Shown here: positions 23,533 through 31,922 of the stretch, one piece after another | Numbering within the stretch: position 1 is the stretch's first letter | Layout: every line of letters begins with the position of its first letter | NCBI GenBank assembly: GCA_003156715.1 | Contig: PMHO01000046.1 | Coordinates: 48,085 to 90,188 of the forward strand | DNA length: 42,104 nucleotides | Direction of reading: 5' to 3' | From: Candidatus Tityobacter terrigena | GTDB lineage: Bacteria; Vulcanimicrobiota; Vulcanimicrobiia; Vulcanimicrobiales; Vulcanimicrobiaceae | Program-made: the position numbers and the translations under genes | Notes under the pieces: generated by a model | Seen by the model: only the letters and a program-made list of their open reading frames with translations | Databases searched by the model: none | What the model was told of the DNA's origin: nothing

Positions 23533-24690
23533 ATGATCGCCGCCGATCAAATCCCGACCTCGGAGCTGGTCCGGGTTCGCCGTCATCTTCACCGCAATCC
23601 GGAATTGTCGATGGTGGAGCATGAGACCGCCGCCTTCGTTGCGGGCGAGCTCGAAAAACTCGGTCTCGACGAAATCAGAACCGGCATCGGGAAGACCGGT
23701 GTGCTCGGAACGCTGCACGGCGGCCGGCCCGGTACCGTAACGTTGTTGCGCGCCGACATGGACGCGCTGCCGATCGAAGAGCTGGTCGAATCCGAATTCA
23801 AGTCGCAGCGGCGCGGCGTGATGCACGCATGCGGACACGACGGCCACGTCGCGATCCTTCTCAGCGCCGCGCGCACGCTGTCCGAGCGGCGTGCTGAGGT
23901 TCCGGGAACGCTGGTCTTCTGTTTTCAGCCGGGCGAGGAGGGAAGCGCCGGCAACCGGTTGATGATCGAGGACGGCGCGCTCGAGCATCCCCATGTCGAG
24001 CGTACCTTCGCGCTGCACGTCTACTCGCAGCTCGAGGTCGGAAAGATCGGCGTGCGCGACGGTGCGTTCTTCGCCTCGGCCGACGAGTTTTTCCTTACGA
24101 TCAAGGGCACGGGCGGTCACGGCGCGATGCCGCAGCTGGCGGTCGATCCGATCGTCGCTTCGGCGTACTTCGTCACCATGCTGCAAACGATCGTCAGCCG
24201 CGAAATCGCGCCCAAGGACGCGGCGGTCTTCACCGTTGGGAAACTGGTCGCCGGAACCACATTTAACGTCATCCCCGACCAAGCCGAGCTCATGGGAACC
24301 GTGCGCAGCTTCGATCCCGAGGTGCGCAAGTCGATGCCCGAGCGGATGAGGCGTATCCTGGGCGGCTTAAGCGAGGCGATGCGCGTCGAATACGATCTGA
24401 ACTATCACTGGTCGTATCCGCCGACCGTCAACGACAAGGCGGTCAACGACGTCGTGCGTGACGTTGGGCGCGCCGTGGTCGGCGCGGAAAACGTCGTCGA
24501 GCACGACATCATCATGTGGGCCGAAGATATGTCGTTCATGCAGGAACAGCGCCCCGGCGCCTACTTCGTGGTGGGCGCCCGGGGTGACGAGTCGACCGGT
24601 TTCGCGCACCACAACGCGCGCTTTGCCATCGACGAACGGGCGCTGGAAGTCGGCTATCGTATGATGGTCGCGCTCGGCTTGCGCGGTTAA
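23533..24690 (+). CDS. M20D-family amidohydrolase (aminoacylase/IAA-amino acid hydrolase type)
   Basis: The 385-residue protein has the M20D pattern: RRHLHRNPELSMVEHETAAFV, LLRADMDALPIEE, then GVMHACGHDGHVAILLSAA, FQPGEEGSAGNRLMIEDGAL and the dimerisation lid beginning FLTIKGTGGHGAMPQLAVDPI. The last metal ligand is the His in GFAHHNARFAID. Di-metal ligands (Cys/His of HACGHDGH, Glu of PGEEG, lid and C-terminal His) are all in place. It would cleave N-acyl amino acids or similar amides in the cytoplasm. The methyltransferase frame follows on the same strand within 5-80 nt depending on its start. Confidence 0.93.
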   Translation: MIAADQIPTSELVRVRRHLHRNPELSMVEHETAAFVAGELEKLGLDEIRTGIGKTGVLGTLHGGRPGTVTLLRADMDALPIEELVESEFKSQRRGVMHACGHDGHVAILLSAARTLSERRAEVPGTLVFCFQPGEEGSAGNRLMIEDGALEHPHVERTFALHVYSQLEVGKIGVRDGAFFASADEFFLTIKGTGGHGAMPQLAVDPIVASAYFVTMLQTIVSREIAPKDAAVFTVGKLVAGTTFNVIPDQAELMGTVRSFDPEVRKSMPERMRRILGGLSEAMRVEYDLNYHWSYPPTVNDKAVNDVVRDVGRAVVGAENVVEHDIIMWAEDMSFMQEQRPGAYFVVGARGDESTGFAHHNARFAIDERALEVGYRMMVALGLRG

Positions 24691-24695
24691 CCGGT

Positions 24696-25328
24696 CTGCG
24701 GCTCCTCGCGCGCGGCGAGCTCGTCGTTACGGGCCCGGTCGATCATGCGGATTGGAATCATCGGCCAGTCTTGGGTTTCGTGTCTCGCCGGCGCTTTGCG
24801 TTGGTCGCGGCGTTGTGTGCGGGGGTACGCGCGGGGCGCACGCTCGAGGTCGGTTACGGCAGCGGTGTTTTCATGCCCGAACTGGCCCGATCCACGGACG
24901 AGCTCTACGGGATCGACGTACACGGGCACGCCGCGCAGATCGAACGAACGTTGCAACAACATGGAATTCACGCGTCCCTGCGGGCGGGTGCGATCGAGTC
25001 GAGTGGATTTCCCGATTCGTTCTTCGACCGTATCGTCGCCGTCAGCGCGCTTGAGTTCGTCTCGGATCTGGAACGAGCGTGTGCCGAAATGCGGCGCGTT
25101 CTCAATCCGCAGGGACGTCTCGTCGTGGTCGCCCCGCGCGCTTCGCCCGTTCTGGATGCGCTTTTGCGGATCGCGACCGGAGCGAGCGCCAAGAGCGACT
25201 TCGAAGACCGGCGCGAGCGGCTGCGTCCAACGCTGTTGCGCTTCTTCGCGCTGGAGCGCGCGCTAACGTTTCCGGCCGTCCCGCTGCCGGCGATCTATGA
25301 AGGACTGCGCTTGCGAAAGCCTCAGTAA
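24696..25328 (+). CDS. Class I SAM-dependent methyltransferase, start codon uncertain (CTG or TTG)
   Basis: The protein has the motif I glycine loop TLEVGYGSGVFMPELA, the acidic motif II YGIDVHGH, the DSFFDRIVAVSALEFVSDL motif IV region and the post-motif MRRVLNPQGRLVVVAPR. The substrate is unknown. Homologous N-termini continue upstream of the first usable TTG (24771): the sequence VDHADWNHRPVLGFVSRRRF is family-like and lies before it. In that frame no ATG, GTG or TTG occurs after the previous gene's stop, and the best candidate is CTG at 24696. The coordinates given assume that CTG; a start at 24771 is the safe minimum. The 3' end overlaps the convergent dehydrogenase gene by 7 nt. Confidence 0.8.
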   Translation: MRLLARGELVVTGPVDHADWNHRPVLGFVSRRRFALVAALCAGVRAGRTLEVGYGSGVFMPELARSTDELYGIDVHGHAAQIERTLQQHGIHASLRAGAIESSGFPDSFFDRIVAVSALEFVSDLERACAEMRRVLNPQGRLVVVAPRASPVLDALLRIATGASAKSDFEDRRERLRPTLLRFFALERALTFPAVPLPAIYEGLRLRKPQ

Positions 25329-26356
25329 AACTCGCGCGCATCGATGCGGTTGCGTAACGGCAAGCCGGCCTCAAAACGCTGCAGGTTGTCGCAGAACAGC
25401 TCGACGATGCGCTCGTTTTCGTGCACCGAAAGGGCGGCCGTATGGGGTGCGAAGATGACGTTCGGCAGCGACCAGAGCGGGTGCTCCGGCGGCAGCGGCT
25501 CGGGGTCGCAGACATCGAGGACCGCACCCGCGATCGCGCCGGCCGACAACTTCTCGGCGAGCGCCGCTTGATCGACGACCGAACCGCGACCCACGTTGCA
25601 GAAGATAGCGCTCGGGCGCAGCGCATCGAGCGCGGCGCGGTCGACGAGCCCGTGCGTCTGCTCGGTTGCGGGCAGCGTGACCGCTACCGCGTCGGCCCGG
25701 CGGAAAGCCTCCGGCATGCCTGCGGTCGAAAACGCGCCGTCGACCTCGCTCGAGCCTACGCCGCTGCGCGTGACCGCGAACACCTGCATCCCAAAAGCGC
25801 GCGCCCGCGATGCGATGGCGCGCCCGATCGAGCCCATCCCGACGATCGCGATCGACGATCCGTCGAGTTCGCCCATCGCGTAGTGGTCCCAGCGGCGTTC
25901 GGCGCGAATGCGCTCGAGCCGGCGTGCGTCCTTGCGCAGCGCGAGCAGTCCAAAAAAGATGAACTCCGCGAGCATCCCGCCATGAACGCCGGCCGCGCTC
26001 GTGAACGCGATGCGGGCGAACACCTCAGGCGCAAGCGCAGCGGCGCGCACCTGCTCGCCGGCGCCCGCGGCGGTGCCTTGCACCCAACGCAGCTTCGGCG
26101 CGCTCGCGATCGCGCGGGCCAGCCCGGCCGCGGTGTCGCCCGGGACGCCATAGAGAATCTCGCACTGCGCGACCTCGTGCCAAAAGGACGCGTCGTCGGC
26201 CGGGCTGCGCGCGAAGGATGGATCGCCGCGGTGGTCCGACGGATAGCGCGGCGCGGGCAGAAGGCGCGGCTGGAACCAAACCTCGTTGTGGCCGGCGGCG
26301 GCGATGATTCGCGCCGCCCATTCCGTTTCCAGCGGCGTCACGACCCCAATGCGCAT
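25322..26356 (-). CDS. D-isomer-specific 2-hydroxyacid dehydrogenase family
   Basis: The ~344-residue NAD(P)-dependent oxidoreductase has the Rossmann motif IAIVGMGSIGRAIASRARAFGMQV, the catalytic arginine region FCNVGRGSVVDQAAL, the acid in LDVCDPEPLPPEHPLW and the catalytic histidine in VIFAPHTAALS. It would interconvert a 2-oxoacid and its D-2-hydroxyacid; phosphoglycerate or glyoxylate/hydroxypyruvate types are possible. I chose MRIGVVTPLE (26356) over an ATG 20 codons earlier because the core beta strand begins there; neither start has a strong ribosome site. It is divergent from gltB. Glyoxylate is a possible link to the glycolate oxidases in this window, but that is speculative. Confidence 0.9.
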   Translation of the reverse strand: MRIGVVTPLETEWAARIIAAAGHNEVWFQPRLLPAPRYPSDHRGDPSFARSPADDASFWHEVAQCEILYGVPGDTAAGLARAIASAPKLRWVQGTAAGAGEQVRAAALAPEVFARIAFTSAAGVHGGMLAEFIFFGLLALRKDARRLERIRAERRWDHYAMGELDGSSIAIVGMGSIGRAIASRARAFGMQVFAVTRSGVGSSEVDGAFSTAGMPEAFRRADAVAVTLPATEQTHGLVDRAALDALRPSAIFCNVGRGSVVDQAALAEKLSAGAIAGAVLDVCDPEPLPPEHPLWSLPNVIFAPHTAALSVHENERIVELFCDNLQRFEAGLPLRNRIDAREFY

Positions 26357-26514
26357 GCGGGCCGTTTCGACGATGCCGCGGTCGCGCACTCGCTGTGCCG
26401 CGGAAGCAGGTTTCATGCACGTCGCTCGGTTGCGGAGCTAATTTGCGCGTGCTACGGGGCGCCGTTGAACGTCGCCGCCGGGTCGTTCGACAAATGGCGA
26501 ATGACGCGCCCGCT

Positions 26515-26534
26515 TTTAGGCCCTAAAGTATAAC
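26515..26534 (+). promoter_or_regulatory. Palindrome TTTAGGCCCTAAA abutting a TATAAC box upstream of gltB
   Basis: TTTAGG-C-CCTAAA (26515-26527) is a perfect 6-bp inverted repeat about one central base. A -10-like TATAAC (26529-26534) follows immediately, 43 nt before the gltB GTG. A repressor bound there would cover the promoter. No clear -35 element is visible, so the promoter call is tentative. Confidence 0.35.
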
Positions 26535-26576
26535 ATCACCTCGCTCGCAGGCTCGAGCGACGGCGTTCTTGGCAAA

Positions 26577-29500
26577 GTGAGGTTCGGCGCCATCACGGCC
26601 GCTTCGGCGCATCCGGTCACCTTCGACGAGCACGACGCCTGTGGCGTCGGCTTCATCGCGGACCTCGGCGGCCCGGCGACCCACGGCACGGTGGCCCTCG
26701 CGCTGCGCGCGGCCGGGGCGATGATGCATCGCGGGGCGCGTGCGGCCGACGGACGCACCGGTGACGGCGCGGGCGTCCTGTGCGAGACGCCCCGCAAGCT
26801 GCTTGGGCGCGAGTTGTCGCGGGTCGACCTCCATGCATCGTCGAGCCATCTCGCGGCGATCTGCCTTTTTCTCCCGCGCGAGCCGGACTTTGCAGCCGCC
26901 GCCCGCGCCGCGATCGAAGGACGCGTCCATTCCGTCGACGTCACGCCGCTGCGCTGGCGGACGCCGCCCGTGCACGACGAGATTCTCGGCGCGCAGGCGC
27001 GAACCAGCCGGCCTGCGTTCGAACAGTTGATCGTCGACATGGGGCCGGGCAACGTGCGCGAGCGGATGCGCTCGGCCGCGCGGACGATCGAGAAGGCGTT
27101 GCGCGAATTCGGCCCGACCGCGACGCTGCTTTCGTGTTCCGCCACGTCGGTCGTGTACAAGGCGTTGCTCTCATCCGACGAGCTGGGCGCGTACTACGAC
27201 GACCTGCGAGACGAGCTCTTCACGTCGCGCTTCGCGCTCTTCCACCAGCGCTATTCGACCAATACGTCGCCCTCTTGGCGTCTGGTCCAACCCTTTCGCC
27301 ACATCGCGCATAACGGCGAGATCAACACGATCACCGGTAACCGCGCGTGGCTCGAGGCGCGCGGCATTCGAACCTTGCCGGGGGTCAGCGACTCGCACGA
27401 TTTCAACGTCGCGGTCGATGCGATGGTCGGGGCCGGTTATCGCGTCGACGAGGCGGTCGACCTTCTCCTCGCACCTGCGATCGACGGAAGCGATCCGCGA
27501 CTGAAGGCGTATTACGACGCGCACGTTCCCACCGTCGAGCCGTGGGACGGGCCGGCCGCGATCGTGTTCGCCGACGGCGACACGATCGGCGCAGCGCTCG
27601 ACCGCACGGGGTTGCGGCCGTTGCGCTGGTGCCGCACGGCGGGCAACAAGGTACTCGCCGCCTCCGAGGCCGGTATCGTCGATTTCGGAAACGATCCGAT
27701 CGTACGCCGCGGCCGGCTCGGCCCCGGCGGAAGACTAGTCGTTCGCTTCGCCTCCGGGGAAGTCGTCGAGACCGAGCAGTTTCGCGCCGAGCGGCGCGAG
27801 CGCGCCGACTTCCGCGAGGTGGTGCGCTCGTGGAGCTTTGCCCTGAACGATCGGATCGACGCTATCCCGAGCGCCGGCGTCAACGCCGACCTGCACCGCT
27901 TCGGCTGCACCCGCGAGGAACTCAAGGACGTCATCGGCGTGCTCGCGGCTTCGAGCGAGCCGACGTTCTCGATGGGCGACGATGCGGCGCTAGCCTTCTT
28001 CGAGCGCCGGACTCCGATCGGCGAGTACCTGCGCGAGCGCTTCGCGCAGGTTACCAACCCTCCCATCGACCCCTTGCGTGAATCGCTGGTCTTCGACATG
28101 CGCGCCTGGGTTGGTTCCGGCGACATCAACGGTGACGTGCCCGCGGCCAACTCGATCGTCTCGCTTGAAAGCGCGGTGCTTTCCGAGTTGGATTTCGACG
28201 CGCTGCGCTTCGATTCGCGTCTGGAGCAGCATCTGTTGGATTTGAACCTGGCGGGAAGCACGCTGCGCGCGCGCTTGTTCGCGATCTGTGACGAAGCCGA
28301 GAAGGCGGTACGCGGCGGCAAGACGCTGATCGTGATCGACGACCGCGCGCGCGAACCGTCCGTTCCGGCGATCCTCGCGGCCGGGGCGATCCACCAGCGT
28401 TTGGTCGCGCGCGGGCTGCGCATGCAGGCCTCGATCGCCGCCGCCGATGGCTATGCGCGCGATGCACACGCCGTAGCGGCCCTGATCGGCGTCGGCGCCA
28501 ACGTCGTGTCGCCATGGCTCGGGCTGCGCGCCGCTTGCGGCGCAGGCAACGGTCAAGTCTACCTCGTCGGCCTGCGCGCCGGGCTGTTGAAGATTTTGGC
28601 AAAGCTCGGGATCTGCACGTTGCGCTCGTACATCGGCGCGCAGACCTTTGAAGCGATCGGCCTGCACTCGGAGATCGTCGAGCAATGTTTCCCCGGCATC
28701 AAAGGCCACACGCCGTCCCTGCGCTTCGCCGACATCGAGAGCGACGTGCGGGCGTGGTTTGGGGAAGCGGCCGAGCCCTCGAAGCCGCTGCCGGATCGCG
28801 GCTCGTTTCGATACCGGCGCGAAGGTCTGCGCCGCGCGTTCGATCCGAAGGTCATCAAGACGCTGCGCGCGAGCGCCATGCGCGGTGACTACGCATCGTT
28901 CGAGCAGCTCTCGGATGCGATGGAGGATCGGACACCGGTCACGATCCGCGATCTGCTGCAGGCGTTGCCGTTACGCGAGCCGCTTGCGCTCGACGAGATC
29001 GAGCCCGTCCCCTCGATCGTGGCACGTTTTGCGACGGCCGCGATGTCGCACGGTGCGCTCGCCTCCGAGGTGCACTCGACGATCGCGCGCGCGGCGAATC
29101 AGATCGGCGCCCGCAGCAACTCAGGAGAAGGCGGCGAGGACGAAGCCCGTTACTCGCGCGTCATCGACCGGGGACGCAGCCGCATCAAGCAGGTGGCATC
29201 GGGACGTTTCGGCGTCTCCGTGACGTATTTGGCAAGCGCCGACGAAGTCGAGATCAAGATGGCGCAGGGATCGAAGCCCGGCGAAGGCGGCCAGATTCCC
29301 GGCTACAAGGTCAGCGAGGAGATCGCTCGGCTGCGCGGCGCCTCTCCCGGTCAGTCGCTGATCTCGCCGCCGCCGCACCACGACATCTATTCGATCGAGG
29401 ATCTCGCCGAGCTGATCTACGACCTGCGCCGGGCTGCGCCGCACGCGCGCATCGCAGTCAAGCTCGTTGCTCAGTCGGGAATCGGCTACGTCGCTAGCGG

Positions 29501-30881
29501 GGTCGCCAAGGCCGATTCCGACGTGATTCACATCAGCGGTCACGACGGCGGCACGGGAGCATCACCGCTCTCCTCGATCAAGCACGCGGGACTCCCCTGG
29601 GAAATCGGTCTGGTCGAGACGCACCATGCCTTGCTCGCGAACGGCCTGCGCTCGCGCGTACGGTTGCGCGTCGACGGCGGTTTCAAGAACGGTCGCGACG
29701 TCATCATGGCGACGCTGCTCGGAGCCGACGAGTACGGCTTCGGCAGCGCGCTTTTGGTCGCGCTCGGGTGCATCTACGCGCGGCAATGCCACAAGAACAC
29801 ATGCCCCGTCGGCATCGCGAGCCAAGATCCGGAGCTGCGCAAGAAATTTGCGGGTACCGAGGCCGAAGCGATCGCCTTTCTCGAGTTCGTCGCACACGAC
29901 GTGCGCCGCCGCCTGGCTGCGCTCGGCGCGCGGACGCTTGACGAGATTCGCGGGCGGTCCGATTTGTTGCGGCGCCGTGCGATCGACGATCAGCTCTTTG
30001 ACGAGATCGACCTCTCCGAGGTGTTGCGCCTTCCGGAGAAGCCGCAGACGCCCCGCAAAGCCACGATCGAGCCGACGCATCTCGACGATCTCGTACCGAG
30101 ACCCTGGGTCGGGGACCGCCTGCCATGGCACACGGTGCCTGAACTTCCCATCGCACCGGCGGACCGCGCTGTGGGCGCCCGAATCGCCCACGAGTTTGCC
30201 GCACGGCGCTCGCGCGGCGAGCCGGCCGGTACGCTCGAGGTACGCTACCACGGTACCGCGGGCCAAAGCTTCGGCGCATTCCTGACCGGGGGCATCACGC
30301 TCGATCTCGCCGGCGACGCCAACGATTACGTCGGCAAGAGCATGGAGGGCGGGCGCATCGTCGTTCGCGGCTTCGACGACCGCGTCGAACCGATCGCCGG
30401 GAATACGTGCTTTTACGGCGCGCGCGGCGGCGAGGGCTTCGTGCGGGGCATCGCGGGCGAACGCTTCGGGGTTCGCAACAGCGGGGCGGAACTGGTCGTC
30501 GAAGGGGTCGGGGAGCACGGCTGTGAGTACATGACGGCCGGCTTCGCCGCGATTTTGGGCCCGGTCGGGAAGAATTTCGCAAGCGGCATGAGCGGCGGCG
30601 TCGCGTTCGTGGCCCAGGCAGAAGAAGGCCGGGATGCGCTTGCGACGCTCGCGCTCGGCCCAACCCCGTGCCAAGCGTCGCTGTGCAGCGCCGACGATCC
30701 GGACGTCGAGCACCTGCGCGACCTGCTTGAGCGCTATGCCGAAGCCACGGGATCCCGGCGCGCCGCCGAGCTACTTTGCGATTGGCCGAGCGCCGTGGCC
30801 GGATTCGTTAAGATCGCGCTCGCGCCGGCCGTAGCGGAGCCCGCGCAGCCGGAGCTGGCGGTCGTCGCTCGGGCTAGTTGA
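26577..30881 (+). CDS. gltB: Glutamate synthase large subunit
   Basis: The ~1434-residue protein has the full GltB layout. A short propeptide precedes the class II glutaminase nucleophile C22 (HDACGVGFIAD), with the amidotransferase domain to ~390, a central domain, and the FMN/synthase domain (~790-1160) with GRFGVSVTYLASADEVEIKMAQGSKPGEGGQIPG and HDGGTGASPLSSIKHAG. The 3Fe-4S cysteines lie in CIYARQCHKNTCPVG (~C1065, C1071, C1076), and the C-terminal GXGXG beta-helix (~1190-1400) is present. It transfers glutamine amide nitrogen to 2-oxoglutarate. The start is GTG at 26577, with a weak ribosome site. No gltD small subunit follows; the next gene is convergent and overlaps by 8 nt. Confidence 0.96.
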   Translation: MRFGAITAASAHPVTFDEHDACGVGFIADLGGPATHGTVALALRAAGAMMHRGARAADGRTGDGAGVLCETPRKLLGRELSRVDLHASSSHLAAICLFLPREPDFAAAARAAIEGRVHSVDVTPLRWRTPPVHDEILGAQARTSRPAFEQLIVDMGPGNVRERMRSAARTIEKALREFGPTATLLSCSATSVVYKALLSSDELGAYYDDLRDELFTSRFALFHQRYSTNTSPSWRLVQPFRHIAHNGEINTITGNRAWLEARGIRTLPGVSDSHDFNVAVDAMVGAGYRVDEAVDLLLAPAIDGSDPRLKAYYDAHVPTVEPWDGPAAIVFADGDTIGAALDRTGLRPLRWCRTAGNKVLAASEAGIVDFGNDPIVRRGRLGPGGRLVVRFASGEVVETEQFRAERRERADFREVVRSWSFALNDRIDAIPSAGVNADLHRFGCTREELKDVIGVLAASSEPTFSMGDDAALAFFERRTPIGEYLRERFAQVTNPPIDPLRESLVFDMRAWVGSGDINGDVPAANSIVSLESAVLSELDFDALRFDSRLEQHLLDLNLAGSTLRARLFAICDEAEKAVRGGKTLIVIDDRAREPSVPAILAAGAIHQRLVARGLRMQASIAAADGYARDAHAVAALIGVGANVVSPWLGLRAACGAGNGQVYLVGLRAGLLKILAKLGICTLRSYIGAQTFEAIGLHSEIVEQCFPGIKGHTPSLRFADIESDVRAWFGEAAEPSKPLPDRGSFRYRREGLRRAFDPKVIKTLRASAMRGDYASFEQLSDAMEDRTPVTIRDLLQALPLREPLALDEIEPVPSIVARFATAAMSHGALASEVHSTIARAANQIGARSNSGEGGEDEARYSRVIDRGRSRIKQVASGRFGVSVTYLASADEVEIKMAQGSKPGEGGQIPGYKVSEEIARLRGASPGQSLISPPPHHDIYSIEDLAELIYDLRRAAPHARIAVKLVAQSGIGYVASGVAKADSDVIHISGHDGGTGASPLSSIKHAGLPWEIGLVETHHALLANGLRSRVRLRVDGGFKNGRDVIMATLLGADEYGFGSALLVALGCIYARQCHKNTCPVGIASQDPELRKKFAGTEAEAIAFLEFVAHDVRRRLAALGARTLDEIRGRSDLLRRRAIDDQLFDEIDLSEVLRLPEKPQTPRKATIEPTHLDDLVPRPWVGDRLPWHTVPELPIAPADRAVGARIAHEFAARRSRGEPAGTLEVRYHGTAGQSFGAFLTGGITLDLAGDANDYVGKSMEGGRIVVRGFDDRVEPIAGNTCFYGARGGEGFVRGIAGERFGVRNSGAELVVEGVGEHGCEYMTAGFAAILGPVGKNFASGMSGGVAFVAQAEEGRDALATLALGPTPCQASLCSADDPDVEHLRDLLERYAEATGSRRAAELLCDWPSAVAGFVKIALAPAVAEPAQPELAVVARAS

Positions 30882-31251
30882 CCCGATCGGTGCCCTCGGG
30901 CTCCGCGTCTTTTCGCGCCGCGGCGCCGGCTGAGTCGACGATCTTGCGTGACTGCTCCATCATCTGTTGGGCGGTGGCGCGCGTTTGCTCGGCCGACGAG
31001 CGCATCGCTTCGCTGCCCATCTTCATGAAGTCGTTGACGTGGCCGAGCAGCGTTTTGGCTTGCTCCGAGGCCATTTCGGTCGACTGTGCCGCGTGCTTGC
31101 TCAAGGTCGCCTGAAGCTCGCTCGCCTTCCGCAGTGAATCCTCGATCTGGGGCTTCATTTGCTCCGCCGCCTTGTTCACGGCTTCGTTCATCTTGTGCTG
31201 CAGCTCGCGTGCCTGCTGGAGCGTCTTCTCCATCGTCTCGTTGATGTCCAT
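30874..31251 (-). CDS. Phasin-like helical protein
   Basis: The 125-residue product is almost entirely amphipathic helix with no glycine or proline until the tail: MDINETMEKTLQQARELQHKM...MKPQIEDSLRKASELQATL...ASEQAKTLLGHVNDFMKMGSEAMRSSAEQTRATAQQMMEQ. This is the character of phasins and related granule- or membrane-associated proteins. The ATG has AGGAG 8 nt upstream. No PHA synthase gene is in the window, so a storage-granule role is only a possibility; an envelope or stress-related apolipoprotein-like function is an alternative. It is convergent with gltB (8-nt overlap), and a small unknown gene lies upstream on the same strand. Confidence 0.72.
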   Translation of the reverse strand: MDINETMEKTLQQARELQHKMNEAVNKAAEQMKPQIEDSLRKASELQATLSKHAAQSTEMASEQAKTLLGHVNDFMKMGSEAMRSSAEQTRATAQQMMEQSRKIVDSAGAAARKDAEPEGTDRVN

Positions 31252-31323
31252 CGCTCGCTCTCCTCGGTAGGGCTCGACCGCATACGGTCTGTTGCGGGGC
31301 GTGCTGACTTGACGCTCGAAGCG

Positions 31324-31680
31324 CTAGCGCCCTTCTTCGACCGTCATCACCCAACGCACGGCCCGAGCGTATTGCTCCAACTCGCGAACGGCACGCTGCA
31401 GTGAGGCGAACGTAGGGTCGTAGACGGCGCGCTTCCCGCGCGAATCGTCGAGCTTGCGCAAATCGTCCCGAGCCGCTTCGAGCTGATTCTCAATGCAGCC
31501 CCAATCGGCGCGCAAGGTGGCCGACGACGCGTCCGATAATCGGTCGATGACGGGCGGCACCGGAGACTGGGGGTTGCGCAACGCAAACTCGAGCCGTGCG
31601 AGCGTGTAAGCACTCGTGGTCGTAATGAACGATCCAAGCAACTGCACGAGACGGACTTCCATTTCGGGCCGCTCTTCCAT
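31324..31680 (-). CDS. Small helical protein of unknown function
   Basis: The ~118-residue product is predicted mostly helical: MEVRLVQLLGSFITTTSAYTLARLEFALR, then DRLSDASSATLRADWGCIENQLEAARDDLRKLDD and a C-terminal helix SLQRAVRELEQYARAVRWVM. No signal peptide or catalytic motif is seen and no family is recognised. The start is uncertain between the ATG at 31680 and one six codons later; both have weak ribosome sites. It is 72 nt upstream of the phasin-like gene on the same strand and could be co-transcribed with it. Its codon use and lack of internal stops suggest it is a real gene, but this is not certain. Confidence 0.55.
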   Translation of the reverse strand: MEERPEMEVRLVQLLGSFITTTSAYTLARLEFALRNPQSPVPPVIDRLSDASSATLRADWGCIENQLEAARDDLRKLDDSRGKRAVYDPTFASLQRAVRELEQYARAVRWVMTVEEGR

Positions 31681-31807
31681 ACGCCGTTACCCAGTCCCCA
31701 CCAGTGCGGGTCCTGAACCCGACAAGCCGGAACGCCGTGATGGAATTCACATCAGTCCGAACCGGCCTAGCCGGCCGGGCTGCAGCAGAGCGCGCCGAGC
31801 TTGGCCT

Positions 31808-31909
31808 CTAGTGGACGGCCACGCCGATGGCGGCGTTCGATCCGCCGATGGTCGCGGCGACACCGCACAGCGCCTGCAGCCCTGTGATCGTTGGCGTCGT
31901 CGGCTTCCC
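31808..31909 (-). pseudogene. Out-of-frame duplicate of the NHL lipoprotein's C-terminal end
   Basis: Just after the stop of the NHL lipoprotein, the next 34 codons in the +1 frame read GKPTTPTITGLQALCGVAA then TIGGSNAAIGVAVH and a TAG. This resembles the real C-terminus GKPTTPTIGGFDDSVGIAVH. A tandem duplication of the 3' end or a frameshifted seventh blade is the likeliest origin. An in-frame product is prevented by the stop codon and the +1 shift. Confidence 0.6.
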
Positions 31910-31922
31910 TCGCTCGCGAGCG

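Noticed and set aside
29562-30713. 383-codon minus-strand open frame
   Set aside because: Antisense shadow of gltB; no motif or family-like content.
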